A stretch of 64,000 nucleotides of DNA from JAJRVM01 sp963700515 (GTDB taxonomy: Bacteria > Planctomycetota > Planctomycetia > Pirellulales > Pirellulaceae): the NCBI GenBank assembly GCA_963700515.1, contig CAVOXY010000043.1:20629-84628 (forward strand). The letters are read 5' to 3'. Shown piece after piece: positions 19,485-29,984 of this stretch. Made by a program: the position numbers and the translations under genes. Within the stretch, counting starts at the first letter, position 1. Each line of letters opens with the position of its first letter. The notes beneath the pieces are model-generated. The model was not told the DNA's origin. It saw only the letters and a program-made list of their open reading frames with translations, and searched no databases.

Positions 19485-19853
19485 CTACAGCAGCGCATGG
19501 GCGAAGACGATGCTTCCCACGATAACTGCCCCGCCGGCGGCCAGCAGCACGGCTCCGCTGGCGATGTCGAGCGCGTCGCGCAGATGTGGGTGATTCTGGC
19601 TGTCGAACGCCTTGGCCATCGCTTCCAGGGATGTGTTGAACATTTCGGACACCAACACGATCACCACACACAACAGGACCGCACACCACTGCCAGGCCGA
19701 CAAGTGTGCCAGCACTGCCAACGCGACGACAACCATGGCACAAACCGCGTGGACCAGGAAACTGCTCTGTCCGCGCACGCCAATCCCCACACCTCGAAAC
19801 GCGACGCGGAATTTCTCCAGCCACGAACGCCGCTGCTCGGGCGACTGGTTCAT
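19485..19853 (-). CDS. dgkA: diacylglycerol/undecaprenol kinase, DgkA family
   Basis: About 122 residues with the DgkA pattern: an amphipathic start KFRVAFRGVGIGVRGQ, three membrane helices (about residues 35-52, 54-74 and 95-118), the catalytic SEMFNTSLEAMAKAF and the last-helix start ALDIASGAVLLAA. It phosphorylates diacylglycerol or undecaprenol in the inner membrane. I chose the ATG at 19853 because GGAAGGGG lies six bases upstream of it. A GTG at 19874 would overlap the stop of the lptD-like gene (GTGA) and is possible. Either way it is tightly coupled to that upstream envelope gene. Confidence 0.9.
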   Translation of the reverse strand: MNQSPEQRRSWLEKFRVAFRGVGIGVRGQSSFLVHAVCAMVVVALAVLAHLSAWQWCAVLLCVVIVLVSEMFNTSLEAMAKAFDSQNHPHLRDALDIASGAVLLAAGGAVIVGSIVFAHALL

Positions 19854-19870
19854 AGACATCCCCTTCCAGC

Positions 19871-22800
19871 TCACTCGAGCCCCATCACACCGACGGGCGG
19901 AATAGGAACTCCTGCCAACCGACCCAACCTACCATTGGGAAGAAATCGCGGTTCAATCGCGACGGACGCGCCTGCGTTATCGCGACTGTGATCGGCGTAC
20001 AGCGTCACGCGTATCAAGACCGACTCGCCGACTCGCGTGATGGAAAACCGCTCGCCAATGCTGCCGGTCGGTCCAAAATCGTAGGTGGAAGCGATGTCGG
20101 CAATCCATTTAGGACTCAGCCGATAACTGACGGACCCAACCAGCAACGTGCTGCTGAAAGGTCCTTCCATGTTGACGATGCCGCCATACAACTGGCCTCG
20201 TTCTGGACGGCTGACGGCGGTACCGAGGCTGATCATGGTCAGTCCACCGGGAAAAATATCGGCATAACCGTCCGAGAGGACCGTGACACGATCCCCCACA
20301 TGCCACCGGAAATCGTATTCCAGCTGCCCCAGATATTCACCGAAATTGTCGCGGTCTTTGTCGGGATAGACGGTCCCGTCGATATCCAACACAATCCAGT
20401 CAACCACGTGCTGACTGCCCGGCAGCCCCCGCTTCGTCTGCCACCGCTGGTGGACTCCCCAGCGAGCGGCGAACAGATCATCGACGGTCTCGAGCGTGGG
20501 CGATGAGACCCAACGTTGGATGCCTGAACGGAAAGCAAAATCGCGCGGGTCGTATTGCCAGGGAATGACGCCCATATAACGTCGAAAATGTTCCTGGGAA
20601 TCGTCATCCAGGGGGTCGTAGAGTGGGAACTTGTCAATGTCTTCACTGGCATCAGCCCAGTAGACATCGGCCAGTAAAGTAATCTTGTGCGCCATGCCGT
20701 TCAGATTGAACAGCATGTTCTGGACGGTGGGATCGGACCGCCAGATCGGGACGCTGACGCGCACGCCCGCCTGCCCGGTAGCACGCGCGACATTCTTTTC
20801 GTCGTCGAGCACTTCCTGCCAGTAGGCGAGTTCACCGAGCGCATACGGGACGAACTTGACAGGTCCCAACTGCACCGGAAGATCCAACTCCTGCCGTGTG
20901 GCGAATCGTCCTCCTTCGGGCACCTGACCAGGGACTTCCCACGGGAGAAAGCCCCAGCCAGCCAAATCCTCCGGATCAGTGGGGGGATCCAGCGTTTGAA
21001 ATCGTGCGTAGCTGGCCTGCGAGTGCGCATACCAGGTGAGACGATCGTGCAACAGCGACCGCCCCAACAGGTAGTGATCCAGGCGCGGAAACCACTCCGT
21101 CTGGGAGACCGAGTCGTTCAGGCGAACTTGCCCCATCACGCCCAGCGATTGTCCATCCCAAGTTCGTTTCAGTTCCAGACTGGTGACGCGGTCTTTCCAC
21201 TCGTCCCATTCTTTTTCGAAATATTGCTCCAGGAAGTTCCGATCACTGATGTAGCCCAACTGCGCGGTGAACTGCCATCCCTCCGGGAGATCCTGCCGGT
21301 GTCTCCAATAAACGCGACCACGCCAGTCCGTGTCGGGATCCACATGACGTCGATTGGCGCCAAGGTCATCGAATCCTGAGTCGCGGATCCCCCAAGCATC
21401 CAACCAGCCCACAACCGGACCGGGATGGCCGAGGAAACTGTCCTGTTCGTAGGCAAAGGTGGTTCCCAGCCCGAGACCCCTTTCGCTCAGATAGTCCGTA
21501 CTGAGCAGCCAATCGGTCCCCTTCGGCGGATCTTTCACCTTCAGCAATTGAAACAGATCCCAATCGGTGAGCACCTGGAACCCAAACACATCATCGTTCT
21601 TCACAGAGAATCGCTCGATGTAGTAGGACGGCTTGCGAAGATCCGTCGCCATGATGGGCCAGTAGAAGACCGGCAGACCGCCAATATAGAGGAAGTTGCT
21701 GTGACTGGTTGCCAGCAAATCGTGATCGACGGCCGTTTCGTTGGTGCGAGGGTCCAATTCAAGGTAACCGGTCACCGGATTGATGCGGGGCTGAGTCGTG
21801 TCGCGCAGTTCGAGCAAATCGGTCTGGAACCAGTATTTGGGCACACCCATCTGGCTTGTCGTAATCGCCGCACCGTGAGCCTTGAAGAATTGGCGATTGA
21901 GCTGCTGGAGTACGTCGGCCTTAAGCCGCACCATGCCCAGATTGTCGGGGATGGGAGTATAGACTTCGGCAGAGAGCACGACACCGTATTCATAGGTGGC
22001 GTTGTAGTACATGCGGTCGGCATAGATCAGCCGATCGCCCTGCCGGAAGACGATGTTGCCTTCCAGGTAGACTTCGATGGGTACATCCGGACCTCCCTCG
22101 GCTTCCGAACCCGCCGGGGAAAGTGACTTCAGGTTGGGTCCCCACAGAACGAGTCGATCGGTCTCGATCACAATCCGACCTAAATGACCCAGCTGTGCCG
22201 ACTCGAGCCCTTCAATGACCGCGCGAATCCCGTTGCTGAATACGGTCACCGCTTGATTCGGAATCGTCCCCGGATAGCTTTTGATATGAATCAGCGAATT
22301 GCTGCGCGATACGACCTGAATGCGCTTCTGCAGGCCGGCAATGGGTGCCAGGGGCGGCTGTGCCAAGGGCTCGGCGGGAACCTCGGTAGCAAACTGGGCC
22401 AATCGCACGCCGCCGGCCGCGCTATCGAACGCTTGAACTCCACGTTGATATACCGCAGGCGGAACGTCGGGATCGGATACCACGTCACGCACTTGAATGT
22501 CGACGGAAGCTTGCGCCACCAGATGGCCGAACCAGCTGTGGTCGCGGATCGATTGCGCGGCCAGGTTGGTGCCCGGATTCACCTGCCCGCCGCGTCCGAA
22601 GTCGACGGCGGCCGAACCTTCCAGATAGAGGGTAACGCGACTCTCTTTGCCGCTCAGCGCTGAACCTCGATCGACCCACAAAACCGCCTCATCGCCGTGT
22701 GCGGTCAGATCGCCTTGGCGGATGACACACTGCCGCACGACCCAGATCTCTACCGCGCCTTGCTGCCAGCGTGCCGCCTGCTGGCCAGCGACGCGAATGG

Positions 22801-22894
22801 GGGCGAACAGATCCGCCACCGGTAACTGGACTTCTGCCAGCACCGGGGTGGCTAGGACGAGCAAGCCGAGGAGGGTTAGCGCGAATCGGTACAT
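19871..22894 (-). CDS. lptD: LptD-like outer-membrane LPS-assembly protein
   Basis: An intact protein of about 1,007 residues. It starts MYRFALTLLGLLVLATPVLA, a clean signal peptide. Residues 25-320 form an OstA/LptA-like beta region, with IYADRMYYNATYEYGVVLSAEVYT being typical text for such a domain. The remainder is a long outer-membrane barrel with features such as FLYIGGLPVFYWPIMATD, which is the conserved plug/barrel junction of LptD proteins, and many aromatic-rich strands. It would insert lipopolysaccharide into the outer leaflet. An upstream ATG at 22972 would add 26 basic residues and cannot be excluded. The gene is directly followed by dgkA. Confidence 0.8.
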   Translation of the reverse strand: MYRFALTLLGLLVLATPVLAEVQLPVADLFAPIRVAGQQAARWQQGAVEIWVVRQCVIRQGDLTAHGDEAVLWVDRGSALSGKESRVTLYLEGSAAVDFGRGGQVNPGTNLAAQSIRDHSWFGHLVAQASVDIQVRDVVSDPDVPPAVYQRGVQAFDSAAGGVRLAQFATEVPAEPLAQPPLAPIAGLQKRIQVVSRSNSLIHIKSYPGTIPNQAVTVFSNGIRAVIEGLESAQLGHLGRIVIETDRLVLWGPNLKSLSPAGSEAEGGPDVPIEVYLEGNIVFRQGDRLIYADRMYYNATYEYGVVLSAEVYTPIPDNLGMVRLKADVLQQLNRQFFKAHGAAITTSQMGVPKYWFQTDLLELRDTTQPRINPVTGYLELDPRTNETAVDHDLLATSHSNFLYIGGLPVFYWPIMATDLRKPSYYIERFSVKNDDVFGFQVLTDWDLFQLLKVKDPPKGTDWLLSTDYLSERGLGLGTTFAYEQDSFLGHPGPVVGWLDAWGIRDSGFDDLGANRRHVDPDTDWRGRVYWRHRQDLPEGWQFTAQLGYISDRNFLEQYFEKEWDEWKDRVTSLELKRTWDGQSLGVMGQVRLNDSVSQTEWFPRLDHYLLGRSLLHDRLTWYAHSQASYARFQTLDPPTDPEDLAGWGFLPWEVPGQVPEGGRFATRQELDLPVQLGPVKFVPYALGELAYWQEVLDDEKNVARATGQAGVRVSVPIWRSDPTVQNMLFNLNGMAHKITLLADVYWADASEDIDKFPLYDPLDDDSQEHFRRYMGVIPWQYDPRDFAFRSGIQRWVSSPTLETVDDLFAARWGVHQRWQTKRGLPGSQHVVDWIVLDIDGTVYPDKDRDNFGEYLGQLEYDFRWHVGDRVTVLSDGYADIFPGGLTMISLGTAVSRPERGQLYGGIVNMEGPFSSTLLVGSVSYRLSPKWIADIASTYDFGPTGSIGERFSITRVGESVLIRVTLYADHSRDNAGASVAIEPRFLPNGRLGRLAGVPIPPVGVMGLE

Positions 22895-22980
22895 CGCTCC
22901 GCGCGACGCAGTTCGGCTCGACCAAGACCGTCGTTGCCTGAATCGCTTTGTGTGAGTTTCAGCTCGTGACATGCACGCTT

Positions 22981-23055
22981 CTTTGTGGCCGCGACATCCT
23001 GTCGCAGCACGGGGGCGCAGCTTGTGGCCACGGCATCCTGCCACAGCACGGCTAC
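22981..23055 (+). repeat. tandem pair, unit CTTGTGGCCACGGCATCCTG + CCACAGCACGG
   Basis: Two imperfect copies, 22981-23012 and 23021-23055, just upstream of the lptD-like start. Each contains an interrupted palindrome (GTGGCC...CATCCTGCCACAG). The second ends GGCTACGAGA, like the pair at 4056-4124. Confidence 0.6.
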
Positions 23056-23314
23056 GAGACGTCGCCGCCGATTTTCCGCTGTGGCCGCCCGCCAAGTGAG
23101 GTCAAAACGAGATTCTACAGACGAGTCGCACCGGGCCAGGCTCGCGGCCCCCCCCAGTCAACAGCCCTGGGACGGTGCACCACATCGCGCCCGGTGTGCA
23201 ATCCGTTCCGGCAAGAAAACACGATCCTGTTCCCCTGCAGAACAAAGCGGCGGGATTATAGGGGCCCGTCGACTCTATCGCAAGCCATGTTTGTGCGCCG
23301 CTCTGCCTGCGTAA

Positions 23315-24659
23315 TCACTTACGGGAAAAAGGCTTACAACAGCCGACCTGGGCACATATTCTGCGGCATCCGAGAGCAAACACCAGATAAACCACCGGCA
23401 TCAGCGGTGCACGCATCCGCATGTTGCTCCAATACACGCTGTGCACCAGCGTAAAGGCCAAGACAGCCAGGAGCCCCCAGATCCAAGGAGGCACGCCCCC
23501 GCGACGTCCCAGGACTCCCATTCCGACCAGGACTCCCAGATAGATCAACACGTACCAAACGGCCACGCACCAGCGAGCCCACGTTCGTCCAAACGACTCA
23601 TCAACGCTGACCTGGTGCGGCAGTGGAGTCCACAGCCATGCCACGCGGAAGAGGCTCGCGCATGCAAACATGCCGGGCTGCTGCCGAATCGTCTCCCGGG
23701 CCAATTCGTAAAGACGACGGTCCGCCATGATCTCGGCATGCGCCGCGGGGACCGGCCGGGGGGCTCCAGTCGACTCGTCGACCGGCCGCTCGCTGACCAT
23801 CGGCAACAACTCGCGCATCCCACACACTCCCCCACGGACTGCTGCGCAGGTGTTGATAGAAGTAAGGGTTGTTCCCGAGCAACAACGTATAGCCTCCGTG
23901 TGTCGTCGCCAGAACGGGCCGACCCACAACCTGTTGGTTACGGACCACCCACGGGGACAGTACGAACATCAATCCCCCCGTCATCCATGCCGCTCGCCGT
24001 AGTCCCGACCAACGTCCGAAATGGAACGTGGCGTGCACGATGATCAGCGCTGACCAGATCAAGAAAGTCGGGCGACAAAGCGTAGCCAATCCCAACGCTC
24101 CTCCTGCCATGGCACTTGCTATCCACGATGGTTTGCACAAGGCGTGCGTCAGCAGCAGCAGGCTGGCGACCGCCAGAAAGGTCGCCAGGGTTTCGGTCAT
24201 GACCTGGGCGGACTGGTTGAGCAGGATGGGATCACAGGCGACCATCGCCGCAGCCAGCCAGCTCCAAACACCCAGCTCCCATCGGCGCGCAAGGATCAGC
24301 GACAGAAAGACGGTCAGGGTGCCGAGCACTAAGTGCACCAGGGCCACACACCACGGCGTAACTTGCCCCTGCCAGGCAGTCGCGGCCAACAGCAACGGAT
24401 AGAGTGGTGGCCGAAAGGCGGTGGGATGAATCAGCCCCCCTTTCGGTGAACAACTGAAAATCCCCTGATCGCGGAGATTCTCGGCGATCAACCGATAGGC
24501 ATCGGGATCCTGCGAAAACTGATCCCACTGCCCGGCCATTGCCCCGCATCGCAAGAGGGCTGTCGTGATCAACAGAGCCAGCAACGCAGGAGCGCCATGC
24601 CGCGAAAGGAGGGGAAAATCCAGGGGTTTTCCTAGCGAATCCGGCATGGCACGGACCAT
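23315..24659 (-). CDS. membrane glycosyltransferase of the ArnT/PMT (GT39/GT83-like) type (one frame break)
   Basis: A polytopic protein of about 447 residues once joined near 23830. The first periplasmic loop carries DPDAYRLIAENLRDQG and HPTAFRPPLYPLLLA, the acidic-plus-aromatic pattern of lipid-linked sugar transferases. About ten hydrophobic helices follow, including LSLILARRWELGVWSWLAAA. The second half resumes with RRLYELARETIRQQPGMF and ends after VYLVFALGCRRI. It probably moves a sugar from a polyprenyl-phosphate carrier to lipid A, protein or a surface glycan. It is a minus-strand gene upstream of lptD/dgkA, consistent with an envelope role. Confidence 0.75.
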
Positions 24660-24846
24660 CGGGGAGAGGATTTGTACCAGTCAGGTACGCCGCTGAAACG
24701 CTATCATAGCCGAGCGATGCGGGACTGTCTGTAGTTGGCACGTCTCGTTCCCGAGAGTTGCCCCCATGAGCATCGTGGCTCGAACATTATAGACTTATAG
24801 AATCGATGATGCGGGTTTCCATGATATTCCTCTCGAAGTGCATTGC

Positions 24847-27150
24847 ATGAACGTGACGAGCAGAAAGTTGTCGGAAGCAGTCGTCGCCGCTCGCTGGCTG
24901 TTGCTGGCCGTGGCGGGCGTGCTTGCGCTGCTGGCCTGGCAGTCGAGCGGTCAGATCGAGTTTGACCGTTCGATCGAGAACATGTTTCACGCTAACGATC
25001 CGCTGCTGGTTACTTATCAGCATTTGAAGGATCGATTTGGCGAGAACGAGATCGTCATGGCGGTCTACGTCGATCAGCAGTTGCTCGCTCCAGATGGCGA
25101 AGGGATACGCCGTCTCGAGAGCGTGGATCAGCAACTGCGTGAGGTCCCTGGCGTACGGGAAGTCCTCAGCCTATCCGGGGTCAACAAGGCGCTCAACTAC
25201 GTCCATCCTTGGCAGAAGCTGGTCGGCGCTGAAGAGGACCAGAATGCGATCGTACGGCCCCGCAGCCAACTGGCGGCGGCCTATCGCAAGATGTTTGAAG
25301 GTTACACGCACGATGCGAGCGGAACGATCGCGACTTTGGTGTGCATGCTCCAGCCAGACGCTGAGGCAGCAGTACCGCGCCGCGACACGATTGATCAGAT
25401 TCGCCGGGTGATTGAGCAATACCCACAGGGGATGATGGCCGGCGAACCGGTGATGGTCATGGACGGATTTAGCTACCTGGAACGGGATGGCGAGCGTCTG
25501 GGCTGGGCGACACGGATTCTGTTGGCGGTGGCGATTGTAATCTGTTTCGGCAGTCTGCGATGGGTGGTGATTCCGATTCTGGTCGTGCAACTGTCGTTGC
25601 TGTTGACGCGGGCCACGCTGGTCTGGTTCGATCTGCGTCTGAGCATGGTCAGTTCCATGCTGACAGCTATCGTGACCGTGGTGGGGGTGGCGACGGTGGT
25701 CCACATAATTGTTCGGTTCCGCCAGGCTCGCTCTCAAGGGCTGGACCAGCGCGAGGCATTGATCCAGACGGGAACGCTGTTGGCGAGCCCCGTCTTTTGG
25801 GCCTGTACGACCGATGCGGTCGGCTTCCTGGCGCTGGCGGTGGCCAAAGTCGGACCGGTCCGCGACTTTGGTTTGATGACGGCGATCGGCAGTCTGTGGG
25901 TCCTGATCAGCGTGATTCTGCTCGTGCCCGGTTTAGCGTTGTTGGGACGATTTGACAGCGACCCACGCCGGGTCTGGGGAGATGGACGGCTGGGTTGGGA
26001 GTTGGGTCGCCTCGCCCAGTCGGCTCAACGTCGACCTCGCAGCCTTCTGATCCTCTTGATAGTGCTGTTTGTAGCGGCCGTCGCAGGGCTCTTTCAGCTG
26101 GAAATTGAGACCGATTTCACCAAAAATTTTCGCCGCAGTTCGCCGATCGTGGTCTCTTACGACTTCATTGAAAAGAACCTGGGGGGAGCCGGTGTATGGG
26201 ACGTGCTGGTCCCCGCTCCAGCAAAGCTCGACAATCCCTATGTGGCACGTGTTCGCGAACTTGAGCAGCGGTTGCGCAGCATCACCATTCGCGATGACTC
26301 CGGTCACGATGTGATCGGACTGACCAAAGTACTGAGCCTGGTGGACGGCATCGACGCGGCTGCCATCAACCCCTTGTTGGCGCGCATCCCTCCCGAACTC
26401 CAAGCCCGCGGTATGGAGGTGACCATGCCGCACTTTCTCTCCGCGCTGCGCACGCGGAACGAGACGGTGGGAGCCCCCAACTACCTGCGAATTATGCTCC
26501 GGGCGCGAGAGCAGCAGACAGCTGCTGAAAAGTCGCAGTTGATTGAGCAGGTCACCCGTGCCGCGCAAGAGTCGTTCCCCGCCGGCGACGCGACACCGGG
26601 GGCTGAAGTGACCGGGTTCTACGTGCTGCTGACGAATTTGATCACCAGTGTGTTGCGTGACCAGTGGATTTGTTTTGCGGTCGCCACGGTCGGTGTCGGC
26701 ATCATGATGACGGTCGCTTTTCGCAGTCTCGTCCTGGCATTGATCGCGCTGGTCCCCAACGTGCTGCCCATTCTCGTCGTGCTGGGGGCCATGGGATGGC
26801 TGGGGGTGAAGGTCAACATGGGGGCGGCGATGATCGCGGCCGTATCGATGGGACTGAGTGTTGACAGCTCGATCCACTACATCACGTCGTTCCGACGGGC
26901 TCGAGCTGAAGGACAAAGCGTCGCCGCGGCGCTGGCCGACGTTCAGCAGTCGGTAGGGCGGGCGGTTGTCTATTCCACCATCGCCTTAATCGTCGGCTTC
27001 CTGGCCCTCTGCACCAGCCAATTCGTACCCACGATCTACTTCGGCAGCCTGGTGAGCCTGGCCATGCTGGGCGGACTGTTTGGCAATCTGGTGATTCTAC
27101 CCCTGTTGCTGAGCATGGCCTATCGTGACGTACCGAGTGCCACTCAATGA
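24847..27150 (+). CDS. RND-superfamily exporter of the MMPL type
   Basis: An intact protein of about 767 residues with the twofold RND layout: one helix (residues 18-36), a large periplasmic domain with SIENMFHANDPL, five helices with MLTAIVTVVGVATVVHI, then helix 7 (SLLILLIVLFVAAVAGL), a second periplasmic domain with ETDFTKNFRRSSPIV, and five last helices with MIAAVSMGLSVDSSIHYI. The aspartate in the last motif fits the proton-relay position. Relatives include HpnN and MmpL lipid exporters, so a lipid or hydrophobic substrate is likely. I took the ATG at 24847; a GTG at 24838 would add three residues. No partner genes are adjacent. Confidence 0.85.
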   Translation: MNVTSRKLSEAVVAARWLLLAVAGVLALLAWQSSGQIEFDRSIENMFHANDPLLVTYQHLKDRFGENEIVMAVYVDQQLLAPDGEGIRRLESVDQQLREVPGVREVLSLSGVNKALNYVHPWQKLVGAEEDQNAIVRPRSQLAAAYRKMFEGYTHDASGTIATLVCMLQPDAEAAVPRRDTIDQIRRVIEQYPQGMMAGEPVMVMDGFSYLERDGERLGWATRILLAVAIVICFGSLRWVVIPILVVQLSLLLTRATLVWFDLRLSMVSSMLTAIVTVVGVATVVHIIVRFRQARSQGLDQREALIQTGTLLASPVFWACTTDAVGFLALAVAKVGPVRDFGLMTAIGSLWVLISVILLVPGLALLGRFDSDPRRVWGDGRLGWELGRLAQSAQRRPRSLLILLIVLFVAAVAGLFQLEIETDFTKNFRRSSPIVVSYDFIEKNLGGAGVWDVLVPAPAKLDNPYVARVRELEQRLRSITIRDDSGHDVIGLTKVLSLVDGIDAAAINPLLARIPPELQARGMEVTMPHFLSALRTRNETVGAPNYLRIMLRAREQQTAAEKSQLIEQVTRAAQESFPAGDATPGAEVTGFYVLLTNLITSVLRDQWICFAVATVGVGIMMTVAFRSLVLALIALVPNVLPILVVLGAMGWLGVKVNMGAAMIAAVSMGLSVDSSIHYITSFRRARAEGQSVAAALADVQQSVGRAVVYSTIALIVGFLALCTSQFVPTIYFGSLVSLAMLGGLFGNLVILPLLLSMAYRDVPSATQ

Positions 27151-27194
27151 GCTATCACGATCCTGGGGCGATTACAGAGTGCAATTGACGTTCA

Positions 27195-27232
27195 CCCTAA
27201 GGCGGCCGGCGGCCGCAACCAAAAACCGCATC
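27195..27232 (-). repeat. GGCCGCC-type palindromic repeat, copy 3
   Basis: On the minus strand it reads GCGGTTTTTGGTTGCGGCCG then CCGGCCGCCTTAGGGTGAA. This is the fullest copy of the family and the best guide to its consensus. Confidence 0.7.
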
Positions 27233-27257
27233 AAAGTCAACGTGGGTCACCGGAATG

Positions 27258-27405
27258 ATTAGGGAATGCGGAATGCGCAATACGGAGTGCGGAATCGGAA
27301 TGATGTAATTCACGCGTTTTCTCATTCCGCATTGCGCATTCCCGATTCGTTCCACGCGGGAACCGTCGACGTCGCAATCATGTGCACGATGCGCACATGG
27401 TACCG
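27258..27405 (-). repeat. dispersed composite repeat, copy 2
   Basis: On the minus strand it runs ACTCGGTACCATGTGCGCA, GGAACGAATCGGGAATGCGC, AATGCGGAATGAGA and, after an internal spacer, GCGCATTCCGCATTCCCTAATC. Block order and several 14-20 bp stretches equal those of the copy at 2148-2344. The two copies lie between unrelated genes. Confidence 0.75.
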
Positions 27406-27436
27406 AGTAAGACTCACAATCGCCAGCTGCGACTGG

Positions 27437-29771
27437 CTATTGCTGCAGGGCGAACAGAATGATATTCGTGCCGATTCTCGCCGCATCGGCCTTGACGTAG
27501 CCTTTGCACTCGAGTGTCGCGCTGCTCTCCAGGGCACAGCTGATATCGTAGGGCGAGAAGATCACGGCGTATCGACCGTTAACCTGCAGGCCTTCCAGCA
27601 ACGGGGCGATTTCGGTGCGCCGCGCATCCAGTCGATCGCCCTCTTGACGCAATTGCGGATCGTTCAAGGTCACGCGAGCCAGATTGAATCCGCCGTATTC
27701 GTCGGAAAAGAGTGGGTGATTAGCCGGTATCCGTTCCAGTTTCTGGCCGGGAAACACGAGTTCCAACTCTCGACGAAACGCGTCGGCAAACTGGGCATTG
27801 GCACAGATCGCATCCGCGAACAGGAATCCACCGTTTTCGATGTAGTCGGCCAGCGCCTTCCGCTCCGGCGCGGTCCAGCGGAAACTGCTTCGGCCGTGCA
27901 TGAACAGGATGGGGTATTCGTAGAGCGACTCGGCGGTGACGGGCAAGAGCGCGCGCTGCGAAAGGGCCCGCAACTCCACTTCCTGCCGCGCATAGCGCAT
28001 CAGGTTGGCCAGCGCATTGGGTGCGTCGTCACTACCGCCACCATGCTGCAGTTTCGGGATCATCAACACACCCCGCGACTCCGGTGCCACTCCCACGTCC
28101 TCGACGGCAACATTGGGACGATCGAGCTTCTCTTTGAGCACGCGATTGGTGGCGTAGGCAACCACGTTCTGCCCGATCTGCACGCACGCTTCGATCTCCT
28201 TGGCGGCCTTTCGGGCAAGTCGCTCTCACGTCCCTGAACGCTCAACTCCCAGAGACACGACAGGTTCTGGGGGCAATAGACGACACTGGTGCGACAGCAG
28301 GCATCGATGCCGTAGAGCGGGCGCATGTACTGCGGATCGACTTTCCCTTCGGCAAACCACACGGCATGATCCGGGGGAAGCAGTCTCAGCTGGGAGTCGG
28401 GAAACATCGTCTTCATCAGTTCCCGAAACGAGCTGTCGAATGCCTTGCCGTTGCAGCCCTGTCCGTCACAAGCTTCGGCAAAGATGAAACCTCCCTGTTC
28501 GATATACGCGCGCAGATTCTGTTGCTGTTCGCGCGTCAGCTGCAGCGCCTGCTGGCCACTGAGAAACAGCACCGGGGATTCCAACAGATCCTCGACCGTC
28601 GCGGCCTTCAGATCGATCGTTTGCCAGGTCAATTCGCGCAGCCATTTCTTCTCAATCGCGCGCGTCAGATTGGGCACTCCACCGGCGTGCAGATCCCAGT
28701 CGGGCCCGTCGCCATGTTTGGCTTTGGCAATCACCACCGGACGACGCCCTTTGGAGAGAAACAGCAGCGCGAAGGAGGTGGCGACCAGCGGATTGCTCTC
28801 CGCCGTCCCAACGCCTCGCCAGTAACCTCGGAAACTCGTCTTGCTCGCGGACCAGCAGTTCGGCACCTTCGCGATACCAGTCGTGACGCCCGATGAAGCG
28901 ATGGCCCGTCAGACGTCCCACTCGTTCGACACCATACAGGTAGTACAGCAGCCAACTACCGCCATTGCCCGGATTCTGCTGCACACTGAAGTTGTTACCG
29001 AGCCACATGAGCCCCCGATCGACCGCATTCGAATCGTCCAGTTCACCGCAGCAAACGACACTGTCTCACCGACCACGCGCGCGCGCCCCGAACTGAGCCG
29101 TCCGGAGGTGATCACCACCGAGCAGATTCCGGCACAGGTCATGCTCCCCGAGGGATCTTCACCAGGCCGATAACCCCAGGAACCGTCGGGCCGCTGCGTT
29201 TCTCGCCAATACTCGTGGGCCAACCGCCACGTGATGGGCGACACCTCGACTCCCACACGATCCGCTTCGTTGAGTGCCAGCAGCGCAAACTGGGTGTTCG
29301 AGTTGTCTCCGCATCCCTCCCGCGCGGAATAGGCCCAGGTTCCCTTCCGCCGCCGGCTCGCGTCGAGCTGGTGATCTGGGTCCCCTCCAGCCATTTCACG
29401 TTCTGGCGGATCAGCAACTGGTCCTTCTTCGGTTCGGCCAGACAGAAGACCATCGTGCGCAGCGCCACGGAGTAGGTCATTTGGGGCTTATCGAAACTGC
29501 GCAGATAGTCGAGCGCCCGGGCCACTGCCGGGTCGTCCGGCCCGACGCCCGCATTGAGCAGCGCGAGCGTGCAGAGCGCGGTCAAGCCACCTGGTTGCGC
29601 GGTATGTTCCGGCCAGTTCCCCTGCACCTTATCCTGCTGCGTCTTGAGAAACTCGACACCGCGTTCGATCGCCTGCTGAACCTCGCGGTCCGAGATTTCC
29701 GCAGCTACAGGGGTGACGACCGTTGCCACGATCAACACCGTCATTACCAGAACCGGGATTCTGAGCATCAT
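27437..29771 (-). CDS. DUF4159 protein with N-terminal prenyltransferase-like (alpha/alpha toroid) repeats (four frame breaks)
   Basis: Joined length is about 780 residues. A signal peptide (LVMTVLIVATVVTPVAAE) is followed by toroid repeats such as AIERGVEFLKTQQ, NWPEHTAQPGGLTALCTLAL, YWRETQRPDGSWGYRP and VDRGLMWLGNNF, as in prenyltransferase and squalene-cyclase repeats. Two DUF4159 domains come next: one with LREYIEQ-like text (LRAYIEQGGFIFAEACDGQG), one with ALADYIENGGFLFADAICAN. Frame changes are near 29340, 29065, 28825 and 28205. This architecture is common in planctomycetes beside MoxR/DUF58/BatA genes, which start 214 bp away on the other strand here. The function is unknown. A surface or periplasmic complex with the VWA proteins is an inference. 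Confidence 0.8.
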
Positions 29772-29984
29772 TCACCTCTTCCCCACTAGCATTCCCACCT
29801 GATTGCCATAAATATCTTAGGATTCCAGAGTTAAGGCGGCAACAGAATTCGCATCCATTGCTGGAGTTCCGCACGAGGGATAAAATCAAAGTCCCCCGGT
29901 TGAGCCGCGCCGATCGGCTCAGCATGGATCCCATCACGTATGGCTCCCCCCCACGCGGGCGTTAACAAAGGAAGAAGGATCGCC

